NCBI GenBank assembly: GCA_021737525.1
Contig: JAIPDU010000031.1
Location: forward strand, 1-10,740
Length of the DNA: 10,740 bases
Direction: 5' to 3'
Origin: Desulfohalobiaceae bacterium
GTDB taxonomy: Bacteria; Desulfobacterota; Desulfovibrionia; Desulfovibrionales; Desulfothermaceae
Below are positions 6,233-10,740 of this stretch, piece after piece. The number at the start of each line of letters is the position of its first letter. Within the stretch, counting starts at the first letter, position 1. Both the position numbers and the translations under genes were made by a program. The notes below the pieces were generated by a model. It saw only the letters and a list, made by a program, of their open reading frames with translations, did no database searches and was not told where the DNA came from.

Positions 6233-8017
6233 CTATTCCGTGGTCTCTTCCACCACTATGTTGGGCTCCTCCGCTGGGCGACGGATTTCCTCGTCCGTCA
6301 CAGAGGACATCTCCGCCTTGAAGGCCAGGGCCCACATCATGACGATGCCCAGGATCCACCACACGATCTGCCAGGACCACAGCGGCGGGAACCCGGCGAA
6401 GCTGAAGGCGTTGTTGCCGATGAGGCAGAGCGGGCCGATGGCGAAGATGTACCACACCGGGACCACGATCTTCATGGCATTGCGCCAGGACTGACCCTTG
6501 GGCGAAGGCTTCTCCACGCTGTCGATCCAGTCCCGGAGCTCCTTCTGCCGCTCCTTGGCGGACTCGCTGTCCTTCACTCCCAGCAGCCGGGTCAAGTAGG
6601 CAAACAAGAGGCCCACGCCCGTGCCCCAGCCTGCGGAGTGGATGGTCAGGGGGTACTTGAACACGCTATAGGTCAGATAAACCATGAACATGCCCACCAG
6701 GATGCCCACGAAGGTGCCCCAGCCGGGCCAGCGCAGGCCCCAGAGCACGCCGAGCTGCGGGATGTACATGATGAACCCGAAGGCCGTGGCCAGGCCGCCG
6801 AGCATGACCAGGGCCGCCTTGGAGGTGAGCCCCACCATGAGGGCGATAATGGTGATGATGGTCACGAAGATGCGGTTGACCCAGATCTGCTCCGCGTGGC
6901 CGCCCTTCTTCTTGCGCACCTTGAGCCACCACACGTCGCGCATGAGGATGGTTCCGGCGGTGCCGATGTAGGGAGCCGCGGTGGAGTGCATGGCCGCGAT
7001 CAGGCCGATGAAGCAGATACCCAGGGCGAAGGGCGGCAGGAACTTGGCCATGAGCATGGGGACCACGTCGCCGTCGGAAGCGATCTCCGGCAGGACGTTG
7101 CCGTCCAGAAGAGCCGCGCCCAGACCCTGGAAGGCGGTGAAGAAGAAGAGGCAGAAGCCCACGATGAAGGTGGACATGAACACCTGCTGCCAGGCGAAGG
7201 GTTTGGGGTTCTTGTTCCCGAAGTTCCACATGGTGAAGGCCGGTGAGGATTGAATCCCCATGAGAGCGAACATGTAGGTCAGGATCATGAGCGAGGTCCA
7301 GGAGCCCCCGAACAGGGTCCACTCGGCAAACCCGGGAACCTGGAGCATGCTCTCATCCATGTTCGCCACTCTCGTGCTGAACTCGCTCCAGCCGCCAAAG
7401 TGGTGCAGAGTGTACGCGCCGATGATGATGATGGCGAAGACGAGCAGGATCATCTGGATCACCCCGACCCAGGTGCTCGCCTTGAGCCCTCCGGTCATGA
7501 CGTAGAACCAGACCACTGCCGCGAGGAAAATGGCCCCCACGGTGCTGGGATACCCGGTAACCCACTGGAACAGGGCGCCGGCGGCCATGAGCTGCACCGC
7601 GGAATAGAAGATCCCGTAGAGGCAGGCGGTGAGCACCACCAGCCAGCGCACACCCTCGTTATCGTAGTAGTAGGCATACATGTCACCGGGAGTGACGAAG
7701 CCGTAGCGCTTGCCCAGCATCCAGTTCCTCTTGGCAAAGAAGGTACCGGTGATGGGAATGGTCAATACGTAGAAGGAAGCAAAGGCGTAGGCCAGGCCGG
7801 ACATCCAGATCAGGCCCGGATGGCCCACTGTGGTCCAGCCGCTGAAGGAGGCCGCTGTCGCGGCCATCATGAAGGCGATCATGGGGATCCCGCGACCGCC
7901 GATACTGTATCCGGACGAGGTCCTTTCCGTGAAGTAGCCCCTAAGGCCCCAAAATAAACAGTAGATGATGTACAGGCCCAGAAAGATCCAGACCCATGTG
8001 GTTCCGGCAGTTTCCAT
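6233..8017 (-). CDS. Sodium:solute symporter (SSS family), probable acetate/monocarboxylate carrier
   Basis: The 594-residue protein is a polytopic inner-membrane transporter with about 13 or more hydrophobic spans. Family marks include the first-core-helix region AATAASFSGWTTVGHPG (52-68). The GGLKASTWVGVIQM signature lies at 177-190, equivalent to the PutP/vSGLT GG...W..viQ motif. AAMHSTAAPYIGTAGTILMRD (341-361) corresponds to the helix that supplies the Ser/Thr sodium ligands, here Ser345 and Thr346. A charged cytoplasmic stretch at about 480-512 precedes the last helices. The N-terminus (from about 30) has the usual YSIGGRGIP segment. A strong ribosome site (GGGAGGGGG) precedes the ATG. 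Acetate or another monocarboxylate is inferred from the neighbouring acs gene, not from the sequence. It follows acs after 298 bp and is followed by the 28-residue peptide gene. Confidence 0.9.
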   Translation of the reverse strand: METAGTTWVWIFLGLYIIYCLFWGLRGYFTERTSSGYSIGGRGIPMIAFMMAATAASFSGWTTVGHPGLIWMSGLAYAFASFYVLTIPITGTFFAKRNWMLGKRYGFVTPGDMYAYYYDNEGVRWLVVLTACLYGIFYSAVQLMAAGALFQWVTGYPSTVGAIFLAAVVWFYVMTGGLKASTWVGVIQMILLVFAIIIIGAYTLHHFGGWSEFSTRVANMDESMLQVPGFAEWTLFGGSWTSLMILTYMFALMGIQSSPAFTMWNFGNKNPKPFAWQQVFMSTFIVGFCLFFFTAFQGLGAALLDGNVLPEIASDGDVVPMLMAKFLPPFALGICFIGLIAAMHSTAAPYIGTAGTILMRDVWWLKVRKKKGGHAEQIWVNRIFVTIITIIALMVGLTSKAALVMLGGLATAFGFIMYIPQLGVLWGLRWPGWGTFVGILVGMFMVYLTYSVFKYPLTIHSAGWGTGVGLLFAYLTRLLGVKDSESAKERQKELRDWIDSVEKPSPKGQSWRNAMKIVVPVWYIFAIGPLCLIGNNAFSFAGFPPLWSWQIVWWILGIVMMWALAFKAEMSSVTDEEIRRPAEEPNIVVEETTE

Positions 8018-8315
8018 AGTTCCCCCTCCCGTGTTTTACGGGATGACCAGCGGTCAACCCGGCTTCCTGATAGCCTAACCTCCCGTTCTGCGTTTGCCGG
8101 ATAAACGTTTCTCTCCCCTTCCGCGCTTACCGAGCCTTTTGGGGCCCCGGGGGATCCCGGGACCCTTCCCAAGTTAACACAATATCCCCCTCCCTTGCTT
8201 AGGATTTGCTACCGGTCCAGCCGATGCCTCACCCTCTGGGACACCTCCCTTGCCCCTTTTTGCGGACTCCAGCTCCGGCCCGGACCGGGATGTGGCCGAG
8301 GCCGGCTCCGGCTAC
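8018..8315 (-). promoter_or_regulatory. 298-bp acs-symporter spacer with hairpins at the symporter ribosome site
   Basis: No gene is visible. On the minus strand two small hairpins lie directly before the symporter start: GACC-GCT-GGTC (8045-8055) and CCCGT-AAAAC-ACGGG (8028-8042). The second stem shares three bases with the Shine-Dalgarno sequence (8020-8030). Further upstream a 9-bp stem with one wobble pairs 8142-8150 with 8157-8165. A GC-rich potential fold follows the acs stop (8275-8315) but lacks a T-tract, so acs termination is unclear. I could not place a convincing promoter; read-through from acs is possible. Confidence 0.45.
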
Positions 8316-10334
8316 CTAGCCCTGCACCTGCTGCCTGATCTCCTCCACGATATGGGGGTTGGCCAGGGTCATGACGTCCCCCACGTCCTTGCGGTTGGAG
8401 ATGGAGGCCAGGATCCGGCGCATGATCTTGCCGGAACGGGTTTTGGGCATATCCGCCACAATGTAGACGTGGGCCGGACGGGCGATCTTGCCCACCACGT
8501 CTGAGATCGCGCCGGAGATCTTCTTGGCCAGCTCTTCGCTTGGCTCCTCGCCCGGCTTGAGGGAGACATAGAGATCTGGGATCGTGCCCTTGACCTCGTC
8601 CTGGACGGAGACGACAGCGGCCTCGGCCACTTCGTCCACGGTCAGGGCGGCGGACTCGATCTCCTTGGTCCCCAGCCTGTGCCCGGCCACATTGATCACG
8701 TCGTCCACGCGGCCCAGGATCCGGACGTATTTGTCCGCGGCCATCATCGCCGCGTCACCGGCCATGTAGGGCCAGTCGCGCCAGTCCGTGCTGTTGGGAT
8801 TCTTGTTGTACGGGGCGTAGTAGGTCTTGACGTAGCGCTCCCGGTTCTTCCAGATGGTCTGCATCCCGCCTGGCCAGGGATTGCGGATGCAGATGTTTCC
8901 TGCCCTTTTCTCCCCGGGCTGAATCTCGTGGCCCTCGTCGTCCAGGACCACCGGATGGACTCCCGGAATTCCCGGACCGGCGCTTCCCGGCTTCATGGGA
9001 TCCACCCCGGGCAGTGTGGAGCAGAGGAAGCCGCCTGTCTCGGTCATCCACCAGGTGTCCACAATCACCGCCTTGCCCTTGCCCACGACGTTGTAGTACC
9101 AGCGCCAGACCTCGGGCTCGATGGGCTCGCCCACGGTGGTCATGTGTTTGAACTCATGGTTGTACTGCAGCGGCGTGTCTCCGCCGGCCTTGCGCAACCC
9201 CCGAATGGCGGTGGGCGAAGTGTGGAAGATGTTCACCCCCAGCTCCTCCGCGATGCGCCAGGGCCGGGCGGCGTCGGGATAGGTGGGCACGCCCTCGTAG
9301 ATCACCGTGCTGCCGCCCACGGACAGCGGTCCGTAGACGATGTAGGAGTGTCCGGTGATCCAGCCGATGTCCGCCATGCACCAGTACACGTCCTCGGGGT
9401 GGATATCCTGGATGTACTTGGAGGTCCAGGTCACATAGGCCAGATACCCTCCCGTGCTGTGCACGCAGCCCTTGGGCCTGCCCGTGGAGCCGCTGGTGTA
9501 CATGAGGAACAGGGGATCCTCGGCGGGCATGGATTCCGGCTCGACCTCCGCGTTCCTGTACTGCTTGAGCAGATCATTCACGAAGTAGTCCCGCCCTTCC
9601 ACAGTGGCGGGGTCACCGGAGTAGGTCCCTGGGTAGCGCTGCCAGATCAGGACCTTGCTCACCTTCTGCCCCTGCTTGTCCGCGGCTTCCACTGCCTCGT
9701 CCGCCTTGCCCTTGTGGTCCAGGAGCTTGCCGCCGCGGTAGTAGGCGTCCATGGTGATCAGGACATCGCTCTCCGAGTCCCAGATGCGGTCCGCGCAGGC
9801 CTTGCCGCTGAATCCGGAGAAGACCTCGGAATGGATCACTCCCAATCTGGCGCAAGCGAGCATGGTAATGGGCAATTCGGGAACCATGGGCATATGAAGC
9901 GTGACCCGGTCCCCCGCCTTGAGGCCAGCGAAATCGCGCAGAACAGCCGCTGTCTCATTCACCCTGCGATAGAGCTCCTGATAGGTGATCTTTTGGATTC
10001 GTTCCTCCTCCAATTCGGGAACGAAATAGATGGCGGTCTTGTTGCGGTAGTCTTCCAGGTGCCGATCCACGCAATTGTAACTCGCGTTGAGCTTTCCTCC
10101 CACGAACCATTTCCAGCAGGGCGCATCACTGGTATCCAGGACAGTGTGCCAGTATTTGTCCCAGTCCAGCATTTCCGCGTGTTCCTCGAAGCACTCCGGG
10201 AAATTTTCCAGACTGAAACGCTGGTAAATGCTTGGATCCGTGCAGTTTGCCTGCCCGATAAATTCCACCGGAGGGTAGTAGTACTCTTCCTCTTGCAGGG
10301 TAACTTCATAACCCTTGGATTCCTTTTCTGCCAT
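8316..10334 (-). CDS. acs: Acetyl-CoA synthetase, AMP-forming
   Basis: The enzyme activates acetate with ATP and CoA to acetyl-CoA, AMP and pyrophosphate in the cytoplasm. The 672-residue product matches the family length of about 650. Motifs run in order: YTSGSTGRPKG (279-289, ATP phosphate loop), DTWWMTETGG (426-435, with the acetate-pocket tryptophan as the second Trp, 429), GRVDDVINVAGHRLGT (541-556, hinge), and PKTRSGK with catalytic Lys636. This lysine is the residue acetylated and silenced by Pat in Salmonella Acs. The start at 10334 was chosen over an in-frame ATG 27 codons upstream because AGGAGGG lies 5 nt before it and MAEKESKG begins the conserved protein. A Met replaces the Gln found after the two tryptophans in the well-studied enterobacterial enzymes. 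A sigma70-type promoter lies upstream and a Pat-like gene diverges from it. Confidence 0.97.
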   Translation of the reverse strand: MAEKESKGYEVTLQEEEYYYPPVEFIGQANCTDPSIYQRFSLENFPECFEEHAEMLDWDKYWHTVLDTSDAPCWKWFVGGKLNASYNCVDRHLEDYRNKTAIYFVPELEEERIQKITYQELYRRVNETAAVLRDFAGLKAGDRVTLHMPMVPELPITMLACARLGVIHSEVFSGFSGKACADRIWDSESDVLITMDAYYRGGKLLDHKGKADEAVEAADKQGQKVSKVLIWQRYPGTYSGDPATVEGRDYFVNDLLKQYRNAEVEPESMPAEDPLFLMYTSGSTGRPKGCVHSTGGYLAYVTWTSKYIQDIHPEDVYWCMADIGWITGHSYIVYGPLSVGGSTVIYEGVPTYPDAARPWRIAEELGVNIFHTSPTAIRGLRKAGGDTPLQYNHEFKHMTTVGEPIEPEVWRWYYNVVGKGKAVIVDTWWMTETGGFLCSTLPGVDPMKPGSAGPGIPGVHPVVLDDEGHEIQPGEKRAGNICIRNPWPGGMQTIWKNRERYVKTYYAPYNKNPNSTDWRDWPYMAGDAAMMAADKYVRILGRVDDVINVAGHRLGTKEIESAALTVDEVAEAAVVSVQDEVKGTIPDLYVSLKPGEEPSEELAKKISGAISDVVGKIARPAHVYIVADMPKTRSGKIMRRILASISNRKDVGDVMTLANPHIVEEIRQQVQG

Positions 10335-10401
10335 AGGCCCTCCTCTGCGGTTTGACCAAGTTCCTGAGGCAAAGACAATCGACTTTTCCATTCTTAATTT
10401 T

Positions 10402-10430
10402 TGTATGACAAACAATGTTTATCCTGTCAA
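10402..10430 (-). promoter_or_regulatory. Predicted sigma70 promoter of acs
   Basis: On the minus strand a perfect -35 box TTGACA (10425-10430) stands 17 bp from CATACA (10402-10407), a weak -10 box. The transcript would start near 10395, leaving a leader of about 60 nt. The spacer contains the small inverted repeat AAAC-AAT-GTTT (10410-10420), where a repressor could sit. The surrounding 245-bp divergent region also serves the gene to the right; its own promoter is not clear, although TTGACC occurs at 10447 on the + strand without a good -10 box. Confidence 0.6.
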
Positions 10431-10579
10431 GCGGATTTCACATTTATTGACCCTTTTAGCGAAAGAGTTGATTCAGCGCCCGGCCTCAGGTACAAAGGAA
10501 AGGAGGGAATAACCATCCGCCAACCCCTTCCTGTCTGGAGTTGCGCAGACGAAAGGGAGCATCCCCCATTGGAGGGCCT

Positions 10580-10740
10580 ATGAGCCTCAGACACCTCAAT
10601 GCCCTGTTCCGTCCCCGATCCGTCGCCGTGGTTGGTGCCTCGAACCGTCCCAAGAGCATCGGCTCGGTGGTCATGCGCAATCTGCTCAGGGAGGAATTTT
10701 CCGGCCCCATTCTTCCGGTGAATCCCAAATACAGGGCGGT
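10580..10740 (+). CDS. Pat/YfiQ-like protein acetyltransferase or NDP-forming acyl-CoA synthetase (N-terminal part)
   Basis: Only the first 53 codons are in the window. They encode the start of a CoA-binding Rossmann domain: LFRPRSVAVVGAS, then VMRNLL, and FSGPILPVNPKYRAV. This is the opening of NDP-forming acyl-CoA synthetase-like proteins. It resembles my recollection of enterobacterial Pat/YfiQ, in which such a domain precedes a C-terminal GNAT acetyltransferase domain (about 890 residues in total). Pat acetylates the Acs active-site lysine, so the divergent position next to acs fits. A plain ADP-forming acetyl-CoA synthetase without a GNAT domain cannot be excluded, because the C-terminus is outside the window. 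GGAGGG lies 3 nt before the ATG. Confidence 0.8.
   Translation, partial: MSLRHLNALFRPRSVAVVGASNRPKSIGSVVMRNLLREEFSGPILPVNPKYRA

Noticed and set aside
6113..7246. 377-codon + frame opposite the symporter
   Set aside because: It is an H/D/G-rich antisense shadow of a clear transporter.
8082..8098. CCGTTCTGCGTTTG resembling two heptamer units
   Set aside because: Only two units, one degenerate; chance cannot be excluded.
8679..10355. 558-codon + frame opposite acs
   Set aside because: It is an antisense shadow of acs with no domain or ribosome site.
10335..10415. 27-codon N-terminal extension of Acs
   Set aside because: It lacks similarity to the family and the promoter's -10 box falls within it; a strong ribosome site precedes the internal ATG at 10334.
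10490..10512. AAAGGAGGG ribosome-like site in the acs/Pat-like spacer
   Set aside because: No ATG, GTG or TTG follows at a usable distance, so no leader peptide can be supported.

Overview
The window looks like chromosomal DNA of a GC-rich bacterium, most likely a sulfate-reducer-type deltaproteobacterium (Desulfobacterota, Desulfovibrionales-like). That placement is an inference from gene content, protein style and the repeat families; no rRNA or other strong taxonomic marker is present. Five protein genes are complete and one is cut by the right edge. In addition there is a 28-codon membrane-peptide gene lying in an otherwise empty stretch.

Layout, left to right. (1) 21-212 is a fold-back (palindromic) repeat ending about 70 bp before hemA. 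(2) 286-1605 (+) is hemA, glutamyl-tRNA reductase. (3) 1606-1927 is a non-coding gap with several short hairpins. (4) 1928-3841 (+) encodes a cNMP-binding/CBS/DUF294 nucleotidyltransferase signalling protein. (5) 3842-4301 lies between two convergent stop codons and is filled almost entirely by repeats: a heptamer array, a second short heptamer array, a cluster of four hairpins, and the first heptamer type again in inverted orientation. (6) 4302-5882 (-) encodes a membrane-anchored protein with a PAS-like region and an intact DEDDh exonuclease domain. (7) 6128-8017 (-) holds a sodium:solute symporter followed by the 28-residue membrane peptide and an intrinsic terminator. (8) 8316-10334 (-) is acs, AMP-forming acetyl-CoA synthetase. 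(9) 10580 to the end (+) is the start of a protein resembling the Pat/YfiQ acetyltransferase, which is known to inactivate Acs.

How the genes fit together: from 1928 onward the window reads as an acetate (or short monocarboxylate) uptake and activation locus. The symporter would import the acid and Acs would convert it to acetyl-CoA. The divergent Pat-like protein may tune Acs by acetylating its conserved C-terminal lysine. The DUF294 protein and the DEDDh exonuclease resemble a gene pair found beside acetate permease genes in other proteobacteria (recalled from Pseudomonas). Their domains suggest a nucleotide-based or nucleotidylation-based control module whose chemistry is not established. 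hemA belongs to tetrapyrrole synthesis and appears to be an unrelated neighbour.

The strongest candidates for something undescribed are the nucleotidyltransferase/exonuclease signalling pair, the symporter-linked 28-residue peptide, and the stop-to-stop inverted heptamer array between the two signalling genes.
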